DNA of 64,000 bases from Dastarcus helophoroides (taxonomy: Eukaryota > Arthropoda > Insecta > Coleoptera > Bothrideridae): positions 29,992,496 to 30,056,495 of the forward strand of contig CM053336.1 in NCBI GenBank assembly GCA_028583605.1, read 5' to 3'. The position numbers and the translations under genes are program-made. Numbering within the stretch: position 1 is the first letter of the stretch; the number at the start of each line of letters is the position of its first letter. The notes beneath the pieces were generated by a model. That model was not told the origin of the DNA, did no database searches, and saw nothing but the letters and a program-made list of their open reading frames with translations. Positions 41,701-52,244 of the stretch are shown piece by piece.

Positions 41701-44700
41701 TTTCAAAAGGAAATTTTCAAAAAAAATTGTGACTCAGAAAAAGTGGAAACATTTTCAAAAAATTTGGAATTTAAAAAAAGTTAAAAATTTTAAATAAGAT
41801 TTTCAAAAAAAATTCGAAAATTTTAAATAAAGTCGACATTTTTAAAAAAGTCCAAATTTGGCCAAAAATTGCAAAGTTTTCAGAAAAATTCGAAATTTTG
41901 CAAAACATATTTTAAAAAAGTCCAAATTTCAAAAATGTCAAAATTTTTGCAAAAAAATCAAAATTTTGCAAAAAAGACATTTTGAAAACAAACGAAGTTT
42001 AAAATTTAAAACTAAGTAAAATTTTCGGAAAATTATCACCTTTTCGCCAAAATTTTTAAATGAAAACTCATAAAAAATTAAAAGTTTCAGAAAAATTTGA
42101 AAATTTGCAAAATATCTAAAAAATTGAAAAAAGTCAAAATTTCAAAAAGGACCAAATTTCTCAAAAAAAGATCAAAAGTTTGCAAAATATTAGAATTGTT
42201 GAAAAAAATACCCTTTTTCAAAAGAAATCGAAATTTTGGGTAATTTTTAGCCGAAATTTTAAATTCAATTTTCATTACCAATTTCCACTGTTTTTAATTT
42301 TCTCATATTAAAGTTTTGACTTTTTTTCTAAATTTTGATTTAAGAAAATGCTGGTTTATGTTAAAAATAATGACTTTAAAATTTAAATTTTTTGAGAATT
42401 TTTAACTTGTTTCAAATAATTCCAATTTTTCTTGGAAATTTCGATCCTTTTCAAAATTTCCATATTTTCAAATTCTTACCCTTTGTTACTTTATTTCTTT
42501 TTAATTGTACTTTTTGAGGACAATTTCATTTCTTTTTCAATTTTCTTATAAATTTTGAGCGTTTAATTCAATTTTTATTAAAATTTGATTTTTTAAACAT
42601 TTTCAATTTGAAATATTTTAATTTTTTTTAATATTAAGACTGTATTTTAAGAATTTAGATATTTTTAGAAAACCCTTTTTTTAAAAATTTTCGAGAATGT
42701 CATCATTTAAAAAAAGCAGAAATTTTTTAAAATAATTAACATTTTGAGAGAAATTTAAAAATGTGACTTTTCTATTCATTTAAAATTTTCCACTTTTTTG
42801 TATAATGTTACTGTTTTCGGAAATTTCACATTTTTTTAGAAAATTCTAGTTTTATTTGAATTTTGATAATTTTAAAAACTTAAACATTTTTAGAAAATTT
42901 CTACTCTTTTCAAAATTTGCATTTTTTAAAACTTCGATTTTTTTGAAAGTTTTTTGACCTCTTGAAAAATTCTAAATTGTGATAAATCCTATGTTCTAAC
43001 AATTTCTTCTCTTTTTGAATATGTCTACTTTTTTGAAATTTTCGACTCTTGAAAATTTCACGATTTCAAGATTTTGAGATTTTTTAAACATTTCGACTTA
43101 TTTTTGGTTAGTTTCATTTCTTTTGTAAATTTTCACCGTTTTTTCCGAAAAAAGAGGACTATTGGAGATTTAAACATTTTTATTCATTTAAACTTCTATA
43201 AAAGTTTCGCCTTAACTACTCTCTTCCAAAAATGTTCCCATTTTATTTATAAATCTCTATTATTGTTTAAAAATTCTTATTTTAAACATCAACATTGTTG
43301 AAAATTTAAACTCGACTATATAAAAATTTCGTAATTTTTTTCAAAATTTGGACTTTTTCTAGAAGTTTCAATTTTTTTCAAAATTTTTTCTGTTTCAAAA
43401 TTTCACTTTTTCTCAGAATTTCGGTTTTTAAAATCCCAAATTTTTCGAAATTTCGACTTCCCCATAGTTTCAAATGTTATCTTTTTTGTTTGAATTTTGA
43501 CCTTTAACTCGAAATTCCTTATTTTCCTTAATATTTTGGAGATTCAGCTCGAATCATTTTTTTAATAATTTTCAGGTGTTACGGCGACATTTTAATTTTA
43601 AAGCAGTGTATTTACATTTGTTGTCAAAAAACACGAAACATTTTCTATATGGCCAGGAAATTCGAAATTTAATAAACCGATTTGTATCGAGATTTAAAAT
43701 ATTTCGATCACAAGAAATTGCTCGTAGTTTCCGTATTTTTTCTTAGTTATTTAATATAAGACACAGAAAGAGTTGCAAATGAGCACAAGTGGAATTAACA
43801 GATTTACAAAACAACACCAATTTGGATCAAATTTTACAATAAAGAGATCCAAAAATTCTAGTAAAATAACCTATATGATTAGTCAGGTATGCAATGCAAA
43901 TCATGAAATAATTTGGACATGAACATCAGGAGGATTTTCTTCAAGATAGAGCAACAATTATTCTGAAAAATTAATGGGCAAAAAAGAAGACCTTGTGGCT
44001 GAGTAATGTGCATTTTCACTAAAAACTACAGAACTGGGGAGATCACATTTTCAGATTAAAGTGAAAATGTCGAAAAAGCCCAATCTTAAGAAAAAAGCAT
44101 TCTAAGAACTTTAAGAAATGTCAAAATTTCGAGAAAGTGAAAACGCAAAAAAAACGAAATTTCCAAAAGTCAGTTTTTGTTAAAAAGGTGGTAATTTCCT
44201 GAACAAGTCAAATTCAGGAAAAAAAATGCAACTTTTAAAAATATTCTCTCAAAATTTTTATTTTATTTCAATTTTGACATATTCTTGAAAGTTTTCAAAA
44301 AATCTTTTTCTCAAAATTTCCTAACAATATTGATCTCAGATTTTTAGAGTTCTATTAAAATTTCGAACCAATTTTTAAAAAATTAACGAATTTCGTGAAA
44401 AAGTCTAAATCTTCAAAAAAAGTTTAATTTTTTATGGAAACATACGCAAACAGATTCAAATTTTGAGGTAAAAGACAAATTTTGGAAAATAAGACGATAT
44501 TCGAAAGAAAATCATGGTATTTGAAAATTGCATTGAAATTTCCAGAAAAATATTAAACTTTCCAGAAAATATTTCAAATTTCCAAAAGAATGTTAAGTTT
44601 TAAGAGGGAAATTAGAAAAGTTGGAATTTTCAATAAATCATATTAAAAATAAAACCTAACCTTTCTCAAAAACTCGAGAAATGTTTATAACTCGAAAAAG

Positions 44701-45990
44701 TTAAAATCTTTAAAGTTCTATTTTCTTGCAAAAATGCATTTTTTAGAAAAAGTCGAATTTTGAGAAAGAAAATCGCAATTTTCCAAAACATTGCTATCAA
44801 AATTTATAATTAGTAAAGATTTTGGATTTATAAGAAATGTTTTGCTCAAAATCCTCAAAAAAATGTTTTTGCATATTTTGAATAATATTTCGATGTAATT
44901 TAGAGGGAAAAGTGAACATTTTCAGAGCCATAAAACCATTTGAACTAAAAATCGTGATTTGTTGAAAAAGACAAATATTCAGAAAAATGACAAAATTTGG
45001 AAATAAACCATTTTTGAAAAAGTCCAAAAAGTAGGATTTTGAAAATAAAATCGAAAATTCAAAAAAAACAAATTTTAAGGTACAGGCGAATTATTTTACA
45101 AAAATTCATAATTTTGAAAAAAAAAGACGAATATACCAGGAAAAAAAAACTTATGGAAATATTAAATATCGGATATTGAGACAAAAATCACGATTTCCTG
45201 AAAAAGGCAAACTTTAGGAAACCAGTCAAAGTTTCTAATAAAATCAGAATTTAAAAGATTGACATTATTAGCTAGATGCTCAGAAAAATATTGGATTTAA
45301 AAAAAAACGAAATTTCGAGAATAATTTAAAATGGACCAAAAATTTTGCACAGAAATTGAAATTTAAAAACAAGTCGAAATTTTAAAAAAAAGTCAAAACC
45401 CTGAAGAAAAGACTAAAGAACATTTGAGAAAAAGATCTAAATTTTGAGAAAAAAGGTTAAATTTTAGTGAAATTTCGAAATTACCACAAAGAATCAGATT
45501 TTATCAAAATTAAGATAAAAGCAAATTTTAGGAAAAAAATCGAAGATTTATTTTACCTTGACTCCTCAAGCCAGAGGAAGACAGGCCTTACAGACCTTAC
45601 CTTAACGGGCGTTAGAAAATTTCAAATATTGTGATATACATCGAAATATCGATAAATAATTTGAAACTTTCAGAAATTTGGATTAAAACTGTTGAATTTT
45701 ACAAAAACTTCTTCGTAATTTTTGTCTTTTCACATTTATTCCAGAAAATACACTTTTTTATCAGAAGATCGACCAGATTTTGATGAAAGGGCAAATTTTA
45801 ATAAACAAGCTGAAATTTTCAGAATTAAAAAAGTTAAAATTTTTAGAAAAGTTAAATTTAGAAATGGCGAAATTTCAAAAGAAAAAGGCGAATTTTGCAA
45901 AAAAAAATTAAAAAAAAAGATAGAAATTTCAAAAAAATGTTTCAAGGAAAGGATGATTTCTGAGGAATTGGAAAGTCCCCCAATTGAATA
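38770..45990. other. 7-kb degenerate AT-rich short-period repeat array with strand flips
   Basis: No gene. A loose unit near 18-22 bp, roughly GACTTTTTTTCAAAATTTC, dominates. It is T-rich on the plus strand at 39580-40000 and 42300-43560, A-rich at 41000-42280 and 44080-45540, with mixed DNA at 38770-39180 and 43600-44050. The low-complexity frames here (for example 39632-39853, 41548-41784, 45722-46009) are Phe- or Lys-rich by-products of the unit and are not genes. Confidence 0.6.
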
Positions 45991-45994
45991 CTAT

Positions 45995-46344
45995 TGTAAC
46001 GCAATGTAAATAGACGAAATAGGATTTAGAATAGAATTGTAGAATTTAGTAAATAAAAAAAGTTTCTAGAAGGTTCTGATAAGGGGAAAGCGGCCGCGAT
46101 AACGAAACAAACGGCAGATAAGCGTTCCAGAAATTTCGGGATTCGATAAGTCTTGTCTGCCGAAAATTCTGGAAGACGCGGGCCGAAACTATAAAAAGGC
46201 GGTCAGTTTTCCCTCGAGTCAGTCAGTTAGAATCAGTGCAATTAGTGAGTTAGTAGAAGTGAGTTAATTGTAAATTGTTGAGTTCAGTAATAAAGTGGGT
46301 CTTATTCGATAAGTGTAATCAATCGAACCGATAAGCCCGTAACA
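45995..46344 (+). repeat. Gypsy copy 2, 5' LTR
   Basis: 350 bp, TGTAACGC to CCGTAACA. Contains CTATAAAAAGGCGG (TATA box), then TCAGTCAGT, and AATAAA near the end. It is shorter than in copies 1 and 3 because the region between the initiator repeats and AATAAA is reduced. Confidence 0.95.
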
Positions 46345-46346
46345 TC

Positions 46347-46361
46347 TGGTGTCAGAAGCGG
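46347..46361 (+). promoter_or_regulatory. Gypsy copy 2 primer-binding site
   Basis: TGGTGTCAGAAGCGG, tRNA-Leu-like, two bases after the LTR end. Confidence 0.7.
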
Positions 46362-46501
46362 AATTATTCGTGGATTGTGCTTTATTACTCGAAAAAAATT
46401 CGTGCCAGGTGCCGTAATTGGCTTTATCTCGGACGTTTTAAACTGTTAAATAGGTTATACGAGGCGCGTCAAGTAAAATCTTGAACATTCTACTACGCTT
46501 T

Positions 46502-47380
46502 ATGGATACGAGATTAAAATCGGCCAAAATGGAACAACAAATGCAAGCGTTATTCGCAATGTTTAAAGAACACGATGAAGAACGAAGACGACAAGATGAA
46601 GAACGAAGACGGCAGGAGAAAGAACAGGAAGAAGAACGAAGACGACAAGATGAAGAACAAAGAAGACAGGAAAAAGAACAGAAGCAAGAACGAAGACGAC
46701 AGGAAAAAGAACAGGAAGAAGAACGAAGACGACAAGAAAAAGAACAGGAGGAAGAACGAAGACGACAAGAGGAAGAACGAAGACGACAAGAAAAAGAACA
46801 GGAGGAAGAACGAAGACGACAAGACAAAGAAGAAAGACGACAAGAAAAACAAGAATTGCATAGTCTACTAGCAAATATAACTGAAAAAATGAAAGAAGAA
46901 GTGAAAGAACAAATTACAGGAATGCGAGAAGAAATGCAAGAAGAGATTGGCGAAGTTAGGGAAGAAATTGGGGAAGTAAAAGAAAAATTCAACAGCAAGC
47001 TTCTCGATTTGGAAAATGCAACAAAGAAGGAGATCAGCAACATAAAAAATAACATGAAAAAGTAGCTAAGTGGACAAAGCACACAACATGAATCCGAAAG
47101 TGTACCTGCTAGTTCTTCCCAAAAGGTAAAACCTCCGACCTATGATGGAAAAACATCGTTCCAGGGCTACAGAATACAGTTCGAAGCTGCTGCTAGAGCC
47201 AATCGATGGACCCAAGACGAAAAGGCAACCTCATTGGTGGTTTCCTTACGCGGAGAAGCTCTGGAACTACTCCGAGCTATATCTGACCACGAACTAGCTA
47301 ACTATGAAGATTTAGTTAGGGCTTTAGAGCTGAGATTTGGAGACCATATTTGCCACAAGTGGCCCAGTCACAGAAAGAAA
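46502..47380 (+). pseudogene. Gypsy copy 2 gag, N-terminal half, stop and frameshift
   Basis: ATG 46502 starts DTRLKSAKMEQQMQ. Residues about 25-115 are repeats of EERRRQEKEQ/EDEERRRQ type, an extended charged coiled coil, followed by a second helical part (REEIGEVKEKFNSKLLDLENATKK). TAG at 47063-47065 replaces the TTG (Leu) of copy 3. Downstream, PPTYDGKTSFQGYRIQFEAAA is the conserved Gag core. Near 47345-47385 eight bases are missing relative to copy 3 (one at CATCAT, seven around CAACTACTAGTAAGG), which shifts the frame into the one used by pol. Gag would form the particle; here it cannot be made whole. Confidence 0.85.
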
Positions 47381-50300
47381 GCAGAAAAGTGATGAAGCGC
47401 TGCAAGAATTCGAGGCCGACGTAAAAAGACTGCCTCATGCCGCTTATCCAACAGCACCAACTGAATTTTTGGAACTTTACTCAGCTAGAATTTTCATAGA
47501 AGGAATAAGAGACTCAGAAGTCCAGGGAGTGATGCGCTTGTCAAACTTCCGAACATCGCGAGAGGCACTGATTAGAGCTTTGGAGATAGAAGCTGCTTAC
47601 AGGGTTTCGGAGTCAGAGGCGTCACGGAGGGTAAGGAAGGCCGACATCGAAGAGGTCGCGAATGACCCTTATTTTGGAAACATTAACGCTAACATGAAGG
47701 AAATGAACGCGAACCTGAGTGCTAACATCCACAGAATTGACGCGAGTATCCAAGAATTGGTAGGAACTCTTAAAGGCAGTTCCAGCAGAAGCATAACATG
47801 TTACGGCTGTGGCAAACCGGGACACATCAAGAAGGATTGCAGGTCAACCCCCAAGAAGTCGACAAGCCCCACAGTAAGAAGACAAAATGGCGAGAAAGAG
47901 AACTCACTAACTAATGTGAAGAAATTAGTCCCCAGAATTCTTCCCATCAAACAGATAAAAAGGACCATGGAAAGTTTAGTAGTTGCAGCCAGCGTAGATG
48001 GAAGGAATGTACAGGCCACAGTCGACACAGGCGCCATGGTTACTTTGGCACGAAGGAACATCCTACCGTCGCAACCGAAGGTACTGTCGCAAAGAATGGT
48101 CCTCAGAACAGTTACGGGAGATACTGCGCCAATTATAGGAGAGGCAGACGTCATGATTGGTCTGGGAAAACTAAGGATTTCGCATCGGGTGTTGGTGGCA
48201 GATATCGAGGACGAACTGATTCTGGGGATGGACGTAATCAGGCAACATGGTTTTACTTTCGACCCAGCGCAGAACATTTTAAAGATTGGAAATGAAGAGC
48301 TTGTCCTGACTACACCAAAGGACACTCCAAAGGAGGTAAGACTGTTTGCCTGCGAAACAGCTGTAGTGCAGGGAAGCAGCGAGAAGACGGTTATGGCTGT
48401 GATGAAAGGAGATTTGGGCTGCTGCGTTGGATTAGTGGAACCGACTTATGACATTTCCAAGAATTTACTAGTGGCGAGATCCGTGGTTAAAGCATCTCAG
48501 AAGGTACCTGTGAGAGTTGCCAACGTGTTCCCAACAGCACGCTCAATCAAAAAGGGTAGCACTCTGGCAGTCTGTACCCCGGTAGCCTCAATAAGCTCCT
48601 TGGGAGAAAATTGTGCGCCAGTACAGGAAACGAAGATTGGGCAAGTCAAGTTGGAAGTGGACTTGAAACACTTGTCCAAGGAAGAAATAGTTCTGGCTAG
48701 GTCATTTCTAAAGAAAAACCACGGCGTTTTTACCGATGGAGACCGAAATCTAGGAAGGACCGACGTAGTTCGACACAAAATCAACACCGGCGATGCAACA
48801 CCTATTCGTCAACCCCCTAGAAGATTACCTGTGGCTAAGCAAGAGGAAGTCGAGGGACTGGTTAAGAAGATGATGAAGGATGGAGTCATCGAGGAGTCCA
48901 ATAGTCCATGGTCTTCCCCTGTAGTCTTGGTTACAAAGAAGGACGGGTCAACAAGATTCTGTGTCGACTACCGGAAATTGAACGACGTCACTAAAAAGGG
49001 CAGCTACCCCTTGCCAAGAATTGATGACACCCTAACGACCTTGTCTGGGTCCACCTGGTTTTCAACTTTGGACTTGAAAAGTGGATATTGGCAAGTGAGC
49101 ATAGACTCCGACGACAAAGAAAAGACGGCCTTTTCATCTGGGAGTGGATTATATCAGTTCACGGTTATGCCTTTTGGACTATGCAACGCACCGGCTACTT
49201 TCGAACGTCTAATGGAACTAGTACTTCGAGGACTTACTTGGAAAACCTGCTTGGTTTACCTAGATGACGTCATGGTGATGGGCAAGAGCTTTAAAGAACA
49301 TTTGGAAAATCTTCAAGAAGTTTTCGACAGATTAAAGCAAGCCAACTTAAAGCTGAATCCAAAGAAGTGCTCTTTGTTCCAAAGGAAAGTAGAATTTTTG
49401 GGTCACACTGTATCAGCCGCAGGAGTTGAAACAAATATCAGCAAGACTCAAGCAATTCGTGACTGGCCAAGACCCAAAGACAAACATGAACTGAGGAGTT
49501 TCTTGGGGCTGTGTACCTATTACAGAAGATTTGTGGAAGGTTTCGCCAACATCGCTGCGCCGTTGCATCAACTAACAGAAGGAAGAAGGCCGTACGTCTG
49601 GACTCCAGACTGTGATACCGCTTTCCGAAAATTGAAGTCCGCCTTGTGTACAAGCCCTATCTTGGCGTATCCTCAGCAGAATGGGAAGTTCGTGTTAGAC
49701 ACTGATGCCAGTAACGTCGGCATTGGGGCTGTGCTGTCCCAAGTTCAAGGCGGTGAAGAAAGAGTAATCGAGTATTACAGCAAGATCCTGACAAAGCCAG
49801 AGAGGAACTATTGCACCACCAGGAAGGAACTTCTTGCGATAGTGAAGGCCGTGGAACATTTTCACAAGTACTTGTATGGGCAAGAATTCCTTATCAGGAC
49901 AGATCATTCGGCACTTTCTTGGTTACTCCGAATGAAGAACGCGGAGGGACAGACGGCTAGATGGTTAGAAAGGCTTCAGCAGTATCACTTCAAGGTGCAT
50001 CATCGACCGGGACGACAGCATAACAACGCTGACGCTTTGTCCAGAAGACCTTGTGGTGATTGCAAACACTGCAAACGAGTTGAGGACCATGAGGACATGG
50101 TGGATATAAGGGTCACTTCTGTCCAGCCAGAAGACGAATGGACAGTTGAAGGTCTTCGGAAGCTACAGAGGAGCGACGCTGATGTCGGACCCATATTGGA
50201 ATGGAAAGAAGCTGGAGACAGACCGGAATGGCAAGAGGTTTCCGACAGAAGTCCAGCTCTTAAGAATTTGTGGGCTCAATGGAAATCCTTTCAGGTCGAG

Positions 50301-51449
50301 GACGGAGTACTGAAGAGAGCATGGGAAAGCGCGGATGGAAAGCGTGTCAACTTGCAGTTGGTGGTGCCTCAGGAGAAGATTCCACAGGTCTTGTGGGCGG
50401 TGCACAATGGGACCTCTGGTGGACATCTAGGGATGAACAAGACCCTGGAGAAGGTTCGAAAACGGTTTTATTGGGTTAACTGCAGGGAGGACGTCGAGCG
50501 GTGGTGTCGGAAATGTGTCACCTGTGCTGCATCCAAGGGTCCTCGTACGAGAACCAAAGGGGCCCTGAAGCAATATAATGTGGGAGCTCCATTTGAAAGA
50601 ATTGCAATCGATGTGGCAGGACCATTCCCAGCTTCAGACGATGGAAACAAGTACATCCTGGTGGCCATGGATTATTTCAGTAAATGGCCTGAGGCTTATG
50701 CCATCCCGAATCAGGAAGCCACCACAGTCGCAAGGGTTCTTGTGGACAACTTCATCTGTCGATTTGGTGTTCCCTTAGAACTGCACTCGGGCCAGGGAAG
50801 GAACTTTGAATCGGGGGTTTTCCAAGAGGTGTGTCGTCTTCTTGGAATAAGGAAAACTCGAACAACACCTCTTCATCCACAGTCTGACGGAATGGTGGAG
50901 AGATTTAACAGGACCTTAGAGGAACATATTTCGAAGGTCGTTTCCAAGCATCAGACCGATTGGGACCGACATCTACCACTGTTTCTGATGGCCTATGGCG
51001 CGGCAACTCATGAAACTACAAGTCAGACCCCGGCAAAAGTGATCTTCGGGAGGGAACTGCGGCTTCCGTGTGACTTGGTGTTTGGATCACCAAGGGAGGT
51101 CCCCAGGGAAACGATGGGTTTCGTAGATGACTTGAGGGAAGCGATACTGGAGACGCATGCTCTGGTGCGGACGAAGATCAACTTGGCGACGGACCGGATG
51201 AAGGCCATGTATGACGTGAGTGCCAATCATGGTGGTTTCAGTGAGGGCGAGTTGGTATGGCTATACAACCCTCAGCGAAAGAAAGGAGTTTCGCCAAAGT
51301 TTACGCCATCTTGGGAAGGGCCGTACAAGGTGCTGAAGAGGATCAACGACTTGGTATACAGGATCCAGCGTAGCTCCAGGAGTAAAATGAAAGTGGTACA
51401 CCTGAACAGACTATGCAAATTTAGTGGCGAAGTGACTGATTGGAACTGA
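47337..51449 (+). CDS. Gypsy copy 2 gag-pol, C-terminal Gag through integrase
   Basis: A 1370-codon frame, counted from ATG 47337 (not the true start). It contains the CCHC knuckle (CYGCGKPGHIKKDC, 155-168), protease (VDTGAMV, Asp 230), RT with VDYRKLND (543-550), LDLKSG (Asp 579) and YLDD (641-644). RNase H has Asp 788 and 790 (LDTDAS), Glu 831 and Asp 856. Integrase has HNGTSGGH...C..C (1023-1063), Asp 1092 (AIDVAGPFP), and Glu 1188 (MVERFNRTLEE). The expected second Asp (HSDQG) is Gly 1152 (GGC at 50790-50792), which should abolish strand transfer. It ends in a GPY/F module (SWEGPYKVLKRI). One gag-pol frame, no env. Everything except this residue looks functional, but upstream gag is broken. 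Confidence 0.92.
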   Translation: METIFATSGPVTERKQKSDEALQEFEADVKRLPHAAYPTAPTEFLELYSARIFIEGIRDSEVQGVMRLSNFRTSREALIRALEIEAAYRVSESEASRRVRKADIEEVANDPYFGNINANMKEMNANLSANIHRIDASIQELVGTLKGSSSRSITCYGCGKPGHIKKDCRSTPKKSTSPTVRRQNGEKENSLTNVKKLVPRILPIKQIKRTMESLVVAASVDGRNVQATVDTGAMVTLARRNILPSQPKVLSQRMVLRTVTGDTAPIIGEADVMIGLGKLRISHRVLVADIEDELILGMDVIRQHGFTFDPAQNILKIGNEELVLTTPKDTPKEVRLFACETAVVQGSSEKTVMAVMKGDLGCCVGLVEPTYDISKNLLVARSVVKASQKVPVRVANVFPTARSIKKGSTLAVCTPVASISSLGENCAPVQETKIGQVKLEVDLKHLSKEEIVLARSFLKKNHGVFTDGDRNLGRTDVVRHKINTGDATPIRQPPRRLPVAKQEEVEGLVKKMMKDGVIEESNSPWSSPVVLVTKKDGSTRFCVDYRKLNDVTKKGSYPLPRIDDTLTTLSGSTWFSTLDLKSGYWQVSIDSDDKEKTAFSSGSGLYQFTVMPFGLCNAPATFERLMELVLRGLTWKTCLVYLDDVMVMGKSFKEHLENLQEVFDRLKQANLKLNPKKCSLFQRKVEFLGHTVSAAGVETNISKTQAIRDWPRPKDKHELRSFLGLCTYYRRFVEGFANIAAPLHQLTEGRRPYVWTPDCDTAFRKLKSALCTSPILAYPQQNGKFVLDTDASNVGIGAVLSQVQGGEERVIEYYSKILTKPERNYCTTRKELLAIVKAVEHFHKYLYGQEFLIRTDHSALSWLLRMKNAEGQTARWLERLQQYHFKVHHRPGRQHNNADALSRRPCGDCKHCKRVEDHEDMVDIRVTSVQPEDEWTVEGLRKLQRSDADVGPILEWKEAGDRPEWQEVSDRSPALKNLWAQWKSFQVEDGVLKRAWESADGKRVNLQLVVPQEKIPQVLWAVHNGTSGGHLGMNKTLEKVRKRFYWVNCREDVERWCRKCVTCAASKGPRTRTKGALKQYNVGAPFERIAIDVAGPFPASDDGNKYILVAMDYFSKWPEAYAIPNQEATTVARVLVDNFICRFGVPLELHSGQGRNFESGVFQEVCRLLGIRKTRTTPLHPQSDGMVERFNRTLEEHISKVVSKHQTDWDRHLPLFLMAYGAATHETTSQTPAKVIFGRELRLPCDLVFGSPREVPRETMGFVDDLREAILETHALVRTKINLATDRMKAMYDVSANHGGFSEGELVWLYNPQRKKGVSPKFTPSWEGPYKVLKRINDLVYRIQRSSRSKMKVVHLNRLCKFSGEVTDWN

Positions 51450-51466
51450 TCGGGACGATCATTGCT

Positions 51467-51479
51467 AAGGGGGAGGCAG
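51467..51479 (+). promoter_or_regulatory. Gypsy copy 2 polypurine tract
   Basis: AAGGGGGAGGCAG directly before the 3' LTR. Confidence 0.75.
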
Positions 51480-51829
51480 TGTTACGCAATGTAAATAGGT
51501 GAAATAGGATTTAGAATAGAATTGTAGAATTTAGTAAATAAAAAAAGTTTCTAGAAGGTTCTGATAAGGGGAAAGCGGCCGCGATAACGAAACAAACGGC
51601 AGATAAGCGTTCCAGAAATTTCGGGATTCGATAAGTCTTGTCTGCCGAAAATTCTGGAAGACGCGGGCCGAAACTATAAAAAGGCGGTCAGTTTTCCCTC
51701 GAGTCAGTCAGTTAGAATCAGTGCAATTAGTGAGTTTGTAGAAGTGAGTTAATTGTAAATTGTTGAGTTCAGTAATAAAGTGGGTCTTATTCGATAAGTG
51801 TAATCAATCGAACCGATAAGCCCGTAACA
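51480..51829 (+). repeat. Gypsy copy 2, 3' LTR
   Basis: 350 bp. Differences from the 5' LTR: TGTT for TGTA at the start, AGGTG for AGACG, and GTTTG for GTTAG. This is about 1.1 per cent divergence, so insertion was recent. Confidence 0.95.
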
Positions 51830-51836
51830 CTATTCT

Positions 51837-51857
51837 ATCTATTTACATTGCCTTACA
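51837..51857 (-). repeat. inverted scrap of the same LTR start
   Basis: ATCTATTTACATTGCCTTACA matches the reverse complement of the first bases of copy 3 and related LTRs (TGTAACGCAATGTAAATAGAT) at 20 of 21 positions. It lies 7 bases after the CTAT duplication of copy 2, as if a further, inverted LTR had been there and was mostly lost. Confidence 0.6.
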
Positions 51858-52244
51858 ATATAAGTTTTCAGTTTGCCGCATGAACCAGAATAGGACCCTA
51901 TTACGCCTATGATTTTGGAAGCACTCATGTTTGCATAATGGAAATAATTAAAAGAGACCACAGGTCCAGACTAAATAAGGTACGACTGGAAAGTTCTGTG
52001 CGAGTTTCTTTGACAAATTTGGGAAAGAAGCAACTCCAAAATTATCATTAGAGTTTGTTTAAGAATTTTTTTCCTGTAATAATTTTTCTTTTTTTATTTG
52101 TATTATGTATTTTAATTAGGTAATTCTTATATTACCTACTTTTGTTATTTTTGTTTTGTTAAAAGAAGCGTTCATAATTTGCTCACATGCGGCCCACGCA
52201 AAATTTTTAACATTGTTGCTGTAAAAAAAGTTTGCTCATCCCTG
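51858..52244 (+). pseudogene. hAT transposase C terminus and right terminal repeat
   Basis: The frame near 51900-52050 gives FGSTHVCIMEIIKRDHRSRLN then KVRLESSVRVSLTNLGK. This is the hAT dimerisation (C-terminal) block, where typical members have Ser-Thr-...-Glu...MN-I-K...RSRL. It is followed by an AT-rich part and the end AAAGTTTGCTCATCCCTG (to 52244), a common hAT terminal sequence. It adjoins an old LINE directly, so the hAT element inserted there. The rest of the transposase is missing, possibly removed when the Gypsy element or a deletion came in. Confidence 0.65.

Larger units (their letters stand above)
45995..51829 (+). mobile_element. Ty3/Gypsy LTR retrotransposon, copy 2 (full length)
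   Basis: 5835 bp with 350-bp LTRs and the 4-bp duplication CTAT (45991-45994 and 51830-51833). The LTRs differ at four positions. It has all parts: PBS, gag with a charged repeat, zinc knuckle, protease, RT, RNase H, integrase with GPY/F, and PPT. No env. Gag has a stop and a frameshift, and integrase lacks one catalytic Asp. This copy is the best reference for the family. Confidence 0.95.

Noticed and set aside
46550..47082. Long minus-strand frames opposite the charged gag repeat (also 59856-60455)
   Set aside because: Shadows of the CGA/GAA-rich coding repeat; Ser/Phe/Leu-rich low complexity.
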